Source: Paragorgia papillata
Taxonomy: Eukaryota; Cnidaria; Anthozoa; Scleralcyonacea; Coralliidae
Reading direction: 5' to 3'
NCBI GenBank assembly: GCA_035771165.1
Contig: JAWNZC010000469.1
Location: 1,204,001 to 1,268,000 of the forward strand
DNA: 64,000 nucleotides
Every line of letters begins with the position of its first letter. Positions within the stretch are counted from its first letter, which is position 1. Below are positions 1 to 11,427 of the stretch, piece by piece. The translations under genes and the position numbers were made by a program. The notes beneath the pieces are model-generated. The model was given only the letters and a program-made list of their open reading frames with translations, did no database searches and was not told the DNA's origin.

Positions 1-76
1 ATAAATTTAAAAAAAACCCAAAAACATTAAAACAATCCGATCTAGCAGCCATTGACAGTCATGCTACTATTTAGTT

Positions 77-111
77 TGACGTCATTTGACGTCATTATTC
101 AAAATGGCGCC
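77..111. promoter_or_regulatory. Double CRE plus YY1-like module 3' of gene A
   Basis: Two TGACGTCA palindromes (77-84, 87-94) and AAAATGGCGCC (101-111), which matches the YY1 core, lie about 200 bp beyond the stop codon. They could mark an antisense or distal promoter. That is an inference from motifs only. Confidence 0.35.
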
Positions 112-965
112 ACTCGTGGTGAAATTAGCTTATACTCGCCCATAATCTTTTTGAAAAGTAAATTATTTTTAAATTTCTTACAAGGTATTTTCAAAATAGA
201 CGAAGACGTTGACAACATTTTGATGCCAACTTGTTCAAATAGTCGGAGATGCCTTTTTGACATTTTCGATTGGATTTTGATATGAGCGTGCGTAATGTGT
301 TATCAGCGGTATTACTCAGTAAAATACTTCTATTTCAGTTGGAGTAAACTTGAAACTTCCAGCCAGAAGAGATTTGGTTTGTGCAGAGTCAAGTTGGTAT
401 CCTGGGGGTAATTGATATGAGGAGCCAAGGTTGGAGTATGATCCTCGATTGTGATTGGAGTTATCACTGATGTAGAAATCACAACCTCCAAAGAGTGGTC
501 CGTAGTTAGGATGGCTGTAGATTGCACGTTGCTTGACGTGAACGTCGCATTTCAATGCAGGTATGTCGTCTTTATTTTTTAACGAAAACAAAAACGAGGA
601 GTTGGACTCTTTCCAACCTTGACCTGAAATAAAATGTAAAACATTTACTCCATGTGTTCATCATATTTTCCTTTACTTCATCATTGACTTTAAAAAACAT
701 TTTAAGCCAAAACAAAGAAAATTTTTAAAACAGTTCTATCATTGAATTATCTTGAATGTACAGTTTTAGCAGAACATTATAATTTTCTACATGTTTGATA
801 TAAAATACAGAAATATAGAAAAAAAATTCAACTTCTAAAAAGTAAAGTAAGGTTTCATTTGTTTAAAGTGTATATTTACTACTAAATATACTAATATGCT
901 GTAATTACAATTAAATATACTATTATAATTATTTCTTTCACTACTCTAAATTATTTTATTGTTAT

Positions 966-1275
966 AGTCAAAATGGAAATACCTTCCCACTTCTTCTTCT
1001 GTAGTTTGTTGTGTATTACTGTATTTCTGTAGCCACTACCAAAGCATGAGAAATATTTTTGTTGAAAACTGTACATATAAATAGTATAATTTAGCTTTAA
1101 ATGGCATTTATTGATAATACAATGGATATTTATCCCAAATTGATACCAACAGACGAATATACATCAAGAATTGGTGACTTTTATCGCTAGACTTTCCTCA
1201 TGCTTCAGTAGCAGCTACAGAAATACAGTAATACACAACCAACTACAGAAGTGGGAAGGTATTTTCATTTTGACT
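966..1275. mobile_element. MITE with long TIRs in intron 2 of gene A
   Basis: Ends AGTCAAAATGG...; about 85-bp inverted arms (CCTTCCCACTTCT, TTGTGTATTACTG, TTTCTGTAG) around a 130-bp centre. The same element occupies the same place in genes B, C and E, so it predates the duplications. Confidence 0.75.
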
Positions 1276-2852
1276 GCAAATCTAAATTTTTTTTAAATTA
1301 TCATGTGTGGTCCTGATTCAAACTTGAATACTAAACTATCAGGAAGTCACTGCATTTTTCATTTTTACAAAAATATCAATATTTTGGCCTATAATAGAAA
1401 ATACTTTTTATGACTTTTTGAATCTTGTGCTGCAACCTATGCTGTTAACCCATTGCTGCCTTGGATGTCTGAAGGTTTTTCTTTTGATGAGTAAAATCAT
1501 CTGGTATTAGCCAGAGTGAAACAATAAAGGTGTGATTTTGGCTGGCTCAGGTATCCATTAGGTTTGATGTAAAAAGGAAATTGGATGTATTTTATCTGCC
1601 AACAGACTATAAACATATTTCATTTTTGAAAATGTAGAGTACATGACATCAAACTCTTCCACAAAGATAAGATCTCACTCCAGGATCAGGGTGGCATGGT
1701 TACTTAAGCTGGCAGTCTTAGTGCTTGGGAGCAGCTGTGCAAACTATTGTAATTCCTGGGAAAATGATGATAAAGACTTTTTCACAATTACGTATGTTTT
1801 TTATAGCAAGCTTGGACCAGGCCTGGATTAACCAATTTTGGGCCTACAGGCTAAGTGTGACGACACATTTCTAGGGGGGTCCTGGGGCATGGACCCTGGA
1901 ATTTTTTTGAATTTTGGGTCTTTGAAACAGCATTTCCCGCATTTTGAGGACACTTTTGAGCAAAATATAAAAGTTTGAAATCCCATTTTTTTAACAGTGG
2001 GCCGTCCAAATTGTGGGCCTACAGGCTATAGCCTGGTGAGCCTATCGGTAAATCCAGGCCTGGCTTGGACTGGCCTATCTGCCAATGGCACATGCACCCC
2101 CTTTAGAATACCTCAACTGCGCCCCGTGAACTATATTTGCTAAACCATAGTCAATCGAGATATGGTCTGGAAACTCAGCTAAAATCTTTGGTCTATCTTT
2201 TTGTTTGCCTTTATGCATTTTTGTGCACGGTGCACGGTCACTGAACACATTGTATTTTAGTATAATGAACGAATTGTCCAATAGCAACGTTTCAGTTCAA
2301 TCACTCAACCGTGCTATTTAAATATTAATAAACCTAAAACAAAGGATGTGCACAGTGTAAGGTACGGTTCAACATAAAATCACAGCTCATTAAAGGTGCT
2401 TTGAAGTATGCTGAGTTTCCAGACCATATCTCGATTGACTATGGCTAAACTAGATATAAAATGATATGGCTGTCCATTGCACGTAGTTTGTTACTGAGTA
2501 ATATTCTGCTTTCTTAAATTCATGTTGTGTGTGGTTGCAAGTGGTAGACAGGAGTTGCTGTTCTGTAAGATATATTTTATTCCAGCAAATGGTAAATCTG
2601 TTGGCCTGCACTTTTGTGTCGTTCTTATACTGTATGAAGTTTCTGTGAGTTCATAATATGTGGGGGAACAATGGCGACAACAATCACTAATTTTGAAATC
2701 TTTCTATTTATACCGATGCTTGTGGGCAAATTTGTCTGTCTGCGATGCACCTCAGTAGGCCAATGTCATTATTTGCAAATTTCTTTTTTTAACTGCACCC
2801 CTCTCCCTAATGGCACTGTCCCTAATACGAAGCCAGTCCAACTCTGTTTTAT

Positions 2853-4662
2853 TTGTTTATTTGTTTATTTGGTTTTCGTGTTTACGCACATGAGGCAAGA
2901 CATAACAGGGATGTTCAGCCCTAGTCATGGTGTCTTGCCCTAAAAATTAACAAATATCAAATTGCATATATAAGAGAGAAGGACTTTTCTTCAAACTTAT
3001 TCAATATGGTTGTAGTAAGAATTTCATACGTCTAATGCTAAGTATGTATTCCTCAGTTGATTGCTCAGTAAAATTGGATAAGGGAAGTACTCCTTTCTTT
3101 AAGTCCCATATTGGGGTAAAACAAGGATGTAATCTAAGTCCCACCTTATTCAACCTGTTTATCAATGATATACCTAATTTATTTAACAGCTCGTGTGCCC
3201 CAGTCAAACTTGGTGAAACTGATTTAAATTGTTTACTTTACGCAGACGACTTAGTTTTACTATCCGAGTCCAGGTCTGGCTTACAAAACTGTCTCACAAA
3301 TCTTGAATTTTACACCAAGAAATGGAAGTTGAACATTAATTTTAAAAAAAATCAAAAGTTTTATTGTTTGGAACACCAACCCAAAGACGTGCACACTTCC
3401 CATCAATTTGGTCTTTCGGGAAAATTGCTCTAGAGCAAGTTGATGAATATTGCTACCTTGGTATTACTTTTCACTTTTCCGGTAATTTTAAACGAACACA
3501 AAAAATACTTTATGGTAAAGCAATACGTGCCTATCATTGTTTATTCAAAAGTTTTTCAAACGTGGAGAATGTACCAATAAAATTACTTTTAAAACTTTTT
3601 CTCTTCAACGGTAGTTCCCGTTTTGCTGTATAGCTGCGAAGTTTGGGGTCCATACTTACTGGGTAAAATAAACTCTTTTGTGATGTTTAAAACTAAAATT
3701 TTTAAATTAACAAATGATATAGAAAGACCACATCTAAAATTCTGCAAAAGAATCTTGGGTGTTCACATCAAAATCTACAAATTTAGCTGTCTATGGTGAA
3801 CTAGGAAGGGCACCCCTAATTATACAAATAGCTCAACTTTTACAGATACCCTCGCTGGAGAAGCAGCTATGTAATATAGAAGTTAATAATTTTAAAAATT
3901 TTGTAATACCACCCAAAGAACAAGGAAATTTTTGCCATTACTTGAGGAATAAATTACATGAGTTTTATACTGAATACTGGAAAGAGCAGATTCAACAAGG
4001 TGGAAATAATGGCAAATTAAGAGTCTTTAAAAAACTGAAAATAAATTTTGGCTTTGAAAAATATCTTTCTTCAATTCGCAACTTCAAACATCGTCAAGCG
4101 GTTACAAAATTAAGAATTTCAGCTCATAAACTACCTGTTTGAAACTGGTCGATACGGAAATGTTTCATACAGTGAAAGATTATGCAAGCATTGTGACCTA
4201 AATGAGATTGGGAACGAACAACACCTTTTAATGTCATGCAGAAACACAAAGTTCGCCGATCTTAGAGTTAATTTTATGGAAAGTCTCTGTAAAATAAATA
4301 ACTCATTTTCTAAATTTAGCTATCAAGACCTTTTCATGTATGTCATTGCTATGCAAGATAAAACAATTATGACTTTGGTAGCTAAATACTGTTTTAATGT
4401 TTTAAGAAGTTTTGAAAGTTTATAGTTGAGCACGTACTCTAGTTTATATGTTATATGTATGTATCTTATATACCAAATCTGGTATTTATGTTGTTTGAAT
4501 AAAGTTATATACTATCATATACATATTACTATATCACATCTACTGTACGACTATATCGCTTATTACTGTATACCACTTATTACAAATACTGACTTTCACA
4601 AATACATTACACTAACACACTCACGTAGGCACGCACAGTTAATATTAACAACAAATTCTGAA
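2853..4662 (+). mobile_element. 5'-truncated LINE with degenerate reverse transcriptase
   Basis: Reverse-transcriptase pieces in changing frames: GVKQGCNLSPTLFNLFINDI, then LLYADDLVLLSESRSGLQ with the YADD catalytic motif, then thumb and C-terminal parts to about 4425. Stops and frameshifts show it is dead. Comparison with intron 2 of genes C and E places the insertion after TCTGTTTTAT (2852) and before the TAGCATTGTGTTG at about 4663. It is CR1/RTE-like; the clade is not assigned. Confidence 0.8.
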
Positions 4663-6579
4663 GTATAGCATTGTGTTGAAACGTTTTTGAACAATTTTGA
4701 ATTTAAGAACATACCTGCCCAGCTCTGGTCTGTATATCCACCAAAAATATAATTTCCAACTTTCACTAAAGTCACTGTAGGTCCTATATTGTCACAACAT
4801 CCTGTGAAAATCTTTTGCACGCCATCCATCTCTGGTAGCTCGATAACAAAGAAGCCATTGAAACTGATCATCCAACCACTTTTCCATTTGTTTGCCATAC
4901 TCAAAATGACCATTCAAAATAATTGAGGTATTACATAATTCACCATAAACTGCTGCAGGACGACATGCTAGATAAGGAAGAAAATTACATATGATTAACC
5001 CATTCCTGCCTAAGCTGGCCAATTTCAGTGCTAAAGGGCGGTGCCCTGTTTAGTGGCGTCATAAACTCTTCATCAAAAACGTCGCGTTAAAAAACGTCGC
5101 ATAAAAAATGTCACTTTATACTATGGACTCTGCCACAATCTCCGAGGCGAAGCGTTAATAAACAAAGCGTTAATAATTAGCCTTGCGTGCAGACTCTACT
5201 GTTTATATTCAATGATGTAGTTTGGACGCAGCTATATATACTAGGCTAGGAGCGCAGCTAACACCTAGAGAAATACCTCAGACCTTGTGAAGGTTTTATC
5301 TGGGGTTGAATCAACTACCTGTACCATCTACCTTTTTTTCTACCTTTTTTAATTTTTCTTTCTTTTTAGTTTTATAATCTTACCAACTTTTCCCAGAACC
5401 AGTTTATCCAAGAACGTCGTAACATCATTGTCGTTGATTGGGGTGCTTTGATATTCAATGTTGCCATCATGAACAGGTTTCATACTCCGTGGTCGCTCTT
5501 GTTTCATTCTTTCTATATTCTCTTCAATCATCTTTTGCGACGAAAGAATTTCTTCATCGTTGCCTTTCTCAAGAAGGTTCTTGGCTAGAGTGAAAGGACC
5601 TTTTACTTTATCCACGTGACGTTTCACTTCGGTTTCTTGTTCCACAAGTGGTTCGTGAGTTTCTTTGTATTTCTTCTCCACTTCCTTCATCATCAGTTTG
5701 GCTTTCTCTTCCAGCTTTTGGGTGAAGATTTTTAAAACTTCTTCTTTCTGCCGAGTGATGTCTTTCTTTGCTTTCTTTGCATTGTCTTCCAGAGACTGTT
5801 TGGCATTTGATATCAACTCTAATGTGTTGTTGTCTTCCTTCAGACTTTCTTCTAAGATTGTACAACGCGATGCTAATACTTCTCTTTGCTTCTCAGCTAC
5901 TTCTACTAGTGGCAAACATAAATGATCTGGACGTACATGTTGAAAATCCATGCAATATCTGCAGACGAGTTTTTTACATGTTTCACAATAGAACTTAAGG
6001 GTCTTGTTCTTATGTTTCTTGCAGTAAAGTTTTGCTCTGATCTTGCCCTGGTTCTCCGGTTGACTCAAACTCGTTTATTGATAGCACAGCGTGTTTCTTC
6101 TTACTTTGTCTGTACCAAGTTTCATGAGCTTCGAAACATTTTTCGCACATGAACACCTCACAAGTTGTACACCGACTAACGGCTGGCTCTTGGCAATGAG
6201 AACATTTAGAAACCTTTGCTCGTCGTTGAATCGCCATGACGTCTAACATGTTTCGGATAAAATGACTGCTCGCCATTCCTGCTACTTCATCTTTTGGTTT
6301 CAGAGTAAATTCTGACCGACATGTCGGACAGTTGAATACTTCAATCTCTTTACCAGCTGCTTGCTCACGATGGCGTTTTACAAACTTCTCTAAACAGATT
6401 TTGCAAAACGAGTGTAAAGCAAGGCATTAATGTTCGTGGTTCGTTCAAAGTTTCTAAGCAAATGGAACATGTCAGTAAGGATTCTAGTTGATCAACTGGA
6501 ACGGCGTCGGTTGAAGAAGTAGCCATTGTAGACAACGTTTTGTTCAAAAAGTGTAGTAGTTTCGTGTGTTGATACTCAG

Positions 6580-6697
6580 TTTATAGTTAAACTGCAATGC
6601 CGACGGAAAGCGAAAGTGTTGGAAGTCGTTGTCTCTGAATTCTCAGTAAATGGTAATACGATTCTTGGTAAACTATCAAATATCCTGCTGTGATTGG
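6580..6697 (-). promoter_or_regulatory. Gene A promoter: CCAAT, IRF-type element, TATA
   Basis: Reading toward the gene: a CCAAT box (6697-6693), a GAAAGCGAAAGT match to the IRF/ISRE core GAAANNGAAA (6606-6617, on the opposite strand) and TATAAA (6585-6580), 54-59 nt before the ATG. The TATA position predicts a 5' UTR of only about 30 nt. The order and spacing are identical in genes B and C. Confidence 0.5.
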
Positions 6698-7079
6698 TTT
6701 TTCTATTTAGATATTCCTGTTTATATTTGCATCTTTTTAACTATACCCTCAGCCTGGAGTACAATATATAGACTAGAGAACATCGCTTGCTTTTGCCAAG
6801 GAGCAAAACAGCCGAAACTGACGTGAATTCCTTGCATAACGAATTATAATCTCATTTATTACATCATGGTGACACATGAAAAGTATTTTTACTGTTGCGT
6901 TTACACTTTTGATCAATTCTAGCATTTTCAAAATTATTAATCTCTTGGAAAACCACGTGGTGAATATGTTGGGCTATTGTGATGTCACGAGCATTTCCGA
7001 GCCAACGATTACAAATAGCTTTGGTTAGCTTTGCAAACTGTTGAAATGAGAAAGAGGCGCCGCCATACGACACAGTTCA

Positions 7080-7315
7080 GACCATGGATCCCAGCTAAGC
7101 CCTAGCCGTTGATTTTACGGAGGGAGGAAAACCGTAGCCTGCGAATACAGCCGCCTCACATCGACTAAAGTTTACTCACATGAGTCCCAAGCTCGAGAAC
7201 GGGGCTGTTCCCAGACGGTCACCCATCCATCCAAGTACTAACCCCGTCCAACCGGGCTTAACTATTGCTGAGAGAGAGGCAGCGCCCTAACAGCACACGT
7301 CATCCGTGCTCCCTG
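7080..7315 (-). mobile_element. 5S rRNA-derived SINE
   Basis: Minus strand carries the 5S internal promoter signature: AAGCCCGGTTGGACGGGGTT, GTACTTGGATGG and GGTGACCGTCTGGGAA (box C). The 5' part of 5S and the gene ends are missing, so it is not a functional rRNA gene. Confidence 0.7.
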
Positions 7316-7418
7316 TTTTCACTTTGCTCTGTAATACATAACCTGATGCAAACACTCGTGTAATAAGTTTGGTAGAATTCGAACTTTCGAAGGTGCTTAT
7401 GTAAATAAAACCCATGCG

Positions 7419-7720
7419 TGGGGTGTTGGTGGCACAGTGGTTAGCGCACATGCCTTTCACCTCTGCGACCAGAGTTCGATACCTGCTCAGTTCAGTTATC
7501 TGATTAAAATTTCACCTTGGCCGCATGTGAGAAGAGTGTTTCTAGTTTGACTCTACCAAACACCACAGGTTTCCTCCGGGCAACTCCGGTTCCTCCTGTA
7601 GTAACACTGGACCAATAAGGGATGGACCTCTAGGGGATGGCACTTATTGAGCCTCTAGGGAGAACAGTTAGATACAATTGATAGAGCTATATCCAGTGTA
7701 TAAATAAGATTAGTCTAGCT
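7419..7720 (+). mobile_element. tRNA-derived SINE
   Basis: A-box-like TGGCACAGTGGTTAGCGC, B-box-like GAGTTCGATACCTGC, then the GGTTTCCTCCGGGCAACTCC core found in many marine invertebrate SINEs, ending near ATAAATAAGATTAGTC. Confidence 0.7.
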
Positions 7721-7925
7721 ATGTGAACATAGGCGGCCATTTTTTATTATTTCTGAATTATGAGTATTTTTACATCAATTATGCAATGAGAGCTGAGCAG
7801 TTTTCCGTCACATCTGTAGCTGTTCCTTTGTTGCGCCAATCTTTTTCGGCATATTGTGGCTCGTACTGTCTTCAATTTCCTTCGCTTTATAATAGTGAGG
7901 TGCAACTTCTAGTAACCACATACTA

Positions 7926-8070
7926 GAGGGGGAGGAGGGGAAGGGGAAGAAGGGGAAGGCGAAGAAGAAGGGGAAGAAGAAGAAGAAGGGGAAGGGGAAG
8001 ATGAAGAAGAAGAAGAAGGGGAAGAAGAAGAAGGGGAAGACGAACAGGAAGAAGAACAGGAAGAAGAAGG
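7926..8070. repeat. GGA/GAA purine tract, short allele
   Basis: Imperfect GGGGAAGAAGAAG repeats, 145 bp, followed by the same unique sequence (GGAAATTGAATGTAAAT) that follows the 1.6-kb tract at 46620-48240. Confidence 0.85.
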
Positions 8071-8735
8071 AAATTGAATGTAAATTTATCTAATAGATCT
8101 TTCGGCATGTGAATGGATCACATCATCTTTCTTTTGACAAATATATTATATTTTCGCAACTGGTCCCAGTTTGATAATAAATTTAACACATGCCGTATAT
8201 TCCTACATCTTTAAATTTCCCTTCACCAAAAATCCTTACAATATACAGTTTAATCAAGTGAAGTGCCAAATAATACTTGTTTTATACATGCAGTAGCCTG
8301 ATGCAAATACAAAGTTTTGTGAACCCAACTTGTAGGCAAGGGTTTATAATATTAAGTAATTTTAACTGCGTTTGCATAGCCTGATACCACGATAACTGAC
8401 CAATTATCACTGTGTATACAACACAACGTTACCACATGATAGACCTTTCCGCATGAAGTGCGTGGACAATGCGTTGAGTGATTTGATTGGATTACTGTAT
8501 GTGTATGTGTATATATGATCTATACCGTGTATATAGATTGTAATATTTGAATTTTAAGCAGACCTTACATTGCCACTTTGACTTGAGTAATTATTGATAG
8601 AATCATGTATAAATCTCATGCACAACTTCATCCAATAGTTGTTTTTATAACCTTAGTTACCTTTAGGTTACTATTGACAGCTGTTGCAGAGTCAGCGATA
8701 ACAATGGATGCATCATGAATTGTTACAAGCTCTGA
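8071..8735. repeat. Duplicated non-coding segment, copy 1
   Basis: Near-identical to 48241-48920. AT-rich, no gene recognised; lies between a purine tract and a TG-rich tract in both copies. Confidence 0.8.
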
Positions 8736-9345
8736 TAAGTTGTCTGTGGTGTGGTGTGGTGTGGTGTTGTCTGTATGGTGTGGTGGTGTATGTGATGTGG
8801 TGTTGTCTGTGGTGTAGTGTGGTGTTGTATGTGATGTGGTGTTGTCTGTGGTGTGGTGTGGTGTGGTGTGGTGTAGTGTTGTCTGTGATGTGGTGTTGTA
8901 TGTGGTGTGGTGTTGTATGTGGTGTGGTGTTGTATGTGGTGTGGTGTTGTATGTGGTGTGGTGTTGTATGTGGTGTGGTGGTGTATGTGGTGTGGTGTTG
9001 TCTGTGGTGTGGTGGTGTCTATGGTGTGGTGTGTGTGGTGTAGTGTGGTGTTGTATGTGGTGTGGTGTTGTATGTGGTGTGGTGTTGTATGTGGTGTGGT
9101 GGTGTATGTGATGTGCTGTTGTCTGTGGTGTGGTGTTGTCTATGGTGTGGTGTGGTGTGTGTGGTGTAGTGTGGTGTTGTATGTGATGTGGTGTTGTCTG
9201 TGGTGTGGTGTGGTGTAGTGTTGTCTGTGGTGTGATGTGGTGTTGTCTGTGGTGTGATGTGGTGTTGTATGTGGTGTGGTGTTGTATGTGATGTGGTGTT
9301 GTCTGTGGTGTGGTGTTGTCTGTGGTGTGCTATGGTGCCCCCTGC
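8736..9345. repeat. TGTGGTGT-type minisatellite
   Basis: About 600 bp of variable GTGGTGTTGTMTGTG units. Open frames rich in Cys, Trp and Val are artefacts. Shares its left flank with 48921-49287. Confidence 0.85.
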
Positions 9346-9465
9346 TACCTACACCCCTGTTAAATTATGTACACTGGATTTCTGCTATGTCACATTTTGG
9401 GAATGTGAAATTATTAAATTGTAAAAATTTAAAATAATTAGTTTGTAAAAATTCAAAATTATTGT

Positions 9466-9640
9466 AATAATAATATTATAAATAATATTATTACTATTAT
9501 TGTTATTACTATTATTATTATTATTACTATTGTTGTTGTTATTATTATTATCATTATTATTATTGTTGTTGTTGTTATTATTATCATTACTATTATTATT
9601 ATCATTATTATTATTGTTGTTGTTGTTATTATTATCACCC
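9466..9640. repeat. ATT/GTT trinucleotide tract
   Basis: (ATT)n with GTT and ATC variants. 9640-10270 is AT-rich with nothing recognised. Confidence 0.8.
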
Positions 9641-10279
9641 GAGATTGCTCACTCAGATTTCTGGCTATGAAGGTTGCTACTCTAAGTGATGAACCAGACA
9701 CAGTTGAGTAGAGTTTTTTTCTCATGGTTCATCATTCCTCACTCACAAGTAATCATTATTTACCATAATGAAATATGAAAATAGAAAAAGACACCACAAC
9801 AAATATGATTCAAGTTAATATGTATATATATTACTATTAGTAGCAGAATAGAAATAGGAAATGACAGTTACTGATGGCGGATAAAAACTAAAATATATCC
9901 AATATCCACACGCCATCCAATAATTTATAGAGATCTGAATAGTACTCGATGCATAATTTCAATCCATACAGCTCATAAACATGAAACAAAAAAGAAAAAT
10001 ATGTTAAAAGATGTACAATATGTTTGATCAGATTCGTATGAGAATAATTTGTGTAAATAAATATTCTTCAAGCTATTTTACTCAGAAAAACTAAATCCAA
10101 GTTTCCAAGTGGGAGTGAAATCTACAGCTTGTGTTACAGTAGTAAAATACCAAAATATGACCACCATCCCTCAGACACACCTTTGCAAGCATATTACTCA
10201 GTATCAATGACTCAATGTCTCACTTCTACCATGTTGCACAATTTAGTGTCTTTTATTAGTGAGACTTTTGTGTCTGTTT

Positions 10280-11070
10280 AGCATGTATTGACTGTGTCTT
10301 GTAGGTCAGATCTATTAAAGCGCACCGTAATGCACTTGTGTCTGCATGGTATCAGAGCTGCAACAGTACAGATACGAATACCGTAGCTACCATATTGGCA
10401 TATTTTGCCTCTTTCAGTGATACTAGTAATTGATCGTACATCAGCAGCTACATCAACCCTAATACTGTGACTGTTTACCTCCAATTATGTCTGCATCTTT
10501 CTAGATCATTATGATCATGCTGTGATGTATGAACCTACTGTACTATGTATGCAAGAAAACCACAATTGAAATTCCTTGCTATGTAGAAATATGCTACTGA
10601 AATAAACTCTTAGTAACTAGTAAACAGTTTCTGCAACATAAGAAAGTACATAAAGTATATGAGACTGTGTCTTGTATGTATTAAAGCCTTGTATCCGTAA
10701 CTGCATGAAGACAGATTCATATAAATTGATGACTCAACTGTCATGTCAGTAATTGATCTCCATCAGCAGTTACATTGTCTACAACATTTAATAGTCCTAA
10801 TACATGTACCTACTGTATCAAACTGTGTCTTGTATTTCTATTAAAGTGCATGGTAGTGCACTTGTGTCTGCTGTATCAGTAACTGCATCAGAACAGATTC
10901 ATATTCATTGATGACTCAACTGTCATGTCAGTAATTGATCTCCATCAGCAGCTACATCAACTTTCTTACTGTGACTGTTTACCTTCGATTGTGTCTGCAT
11001 CTTTCTAGATCAATATGATTGTGCTGTAAGGTATGAACTTATTGTACTATGTATGCAAAGAAAATACCAT
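10280..11070. repeat. Local tandem duplication, about three diverged units
   Basis: ACTGTGTCTTGTA and CTCCATCAGCAGCTACATC recur near 10290-10560, 10665-10800 and 10825-11070. No coding signal. 11070-11418 is unique with no gene recognised. Confidence 0.65.
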
Positions 11071-11427
11071 TTGGATGTAAAATACGAAGACATACTTAAC
11101 AATTTCAAGCGTCCACAGACCACACTGCCCGACGGCCGACACTGGCAGTTGCGACTGTTGTTTCTATGTCCTCTGTAATTCTGTCAATTCACTTGAAAGT
11201 TCCTCCACAGCTTGTCTAAATCTTCATTTCAATCTCTGTAAATACATGGAGTGAACTAGCAGTGATAAACTGCACTTTATCGCCAAGTTTTGTGCAGTAA
11301 ACAAACAATTCTTCCTTCCCGCCATTGATCAATTCATCACGTGACCTCGTGTTTTGCGAACGCGATTACATGAAGTACTTGGGTAACAATCTGCTTCGCA
11401 TAAAACATAAATAAACAATTTTGGCAC

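Larger units (their letters stand above)
1..2852. repeat. Segmental duplication block, copy A (right part)
   Basis: Matches 20765-22440, 37640-40480 and 60790-63615 almost base for base outside exon 3. Holds the 3' flank, exon 3 and most of intron 2 of gene A. The left part of the block lies outside the window. Intron sequence 1640-2850 is shared with C and E but missing from B. Confidence 0.85.
316..6526 (-). pseudogene. TRIM-like RING/B-box/coiled-coil/TLDc gene A (three frameshifts)
   Basis: Three coding exons on the minus strand: exon 1 6526-5384, exon 2 4967-4715, exon 3 623-316. Exon 1 encodes RING, two B-boxes and a coiled coil; exons 2 and 3 encode a TLDc domain ending in EIEVFY and TGA (318-316). 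Splice sites are canonical (GTAAGA after exon 1, GTATGT after exon 2, TTTCAG before exon 3). Compared with gene C it carries single-base insertions at about 6416-6418 (inside RING), 6067-6069 (between B-boxes) and 4800-4802 (exon 2). All three lie in short runs of one base, so they may be real decay or base-calling errors. TRIM proteins are RING E3 ubiquitin ligases; TLDc proteins such as OXR1 and NCOA7 bind the V-ATPase. The function of the fusion is inferred only. Intron 2 holds a MITE and a LINE. The first ATG is used; the upstream TTG-led extension is not. Confidence 0.82.
6527..7925. repeat. Duplicated 5' flank of gene A with SINEs
   Basis: Promoter plus about 1.2 kb shared with 26388-29330 and 42524-43690. 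Contains a 5S-derived SINE and a tRNA-derived SINE. Positions 7073-6864 (minus) hold a 69-codon open stretch (FSFQQFAKLTKAI..) that is also open at 27566-27357; its product is not recognised. Confidence 0.75.

Noticed and set aside
52..285. 77-codon plus-strand open stretch recurring at 20818 and 37680
   Set aside because: It overlaps the conserved 3' flank of the TLDc genes. Conservation is no higher than in neighbouring non-coding DNA, and it has no domain.
7195..7290. 5S rRNA gene
   Set aside because: Only the central promoter part of 5S is present, within a longer repeated element; it is a SINE.
7419..7500. tRNA gene
   Set aside because: A and B boxes are present but no cloverleaf could be formed by eye, and a SINE core follows.
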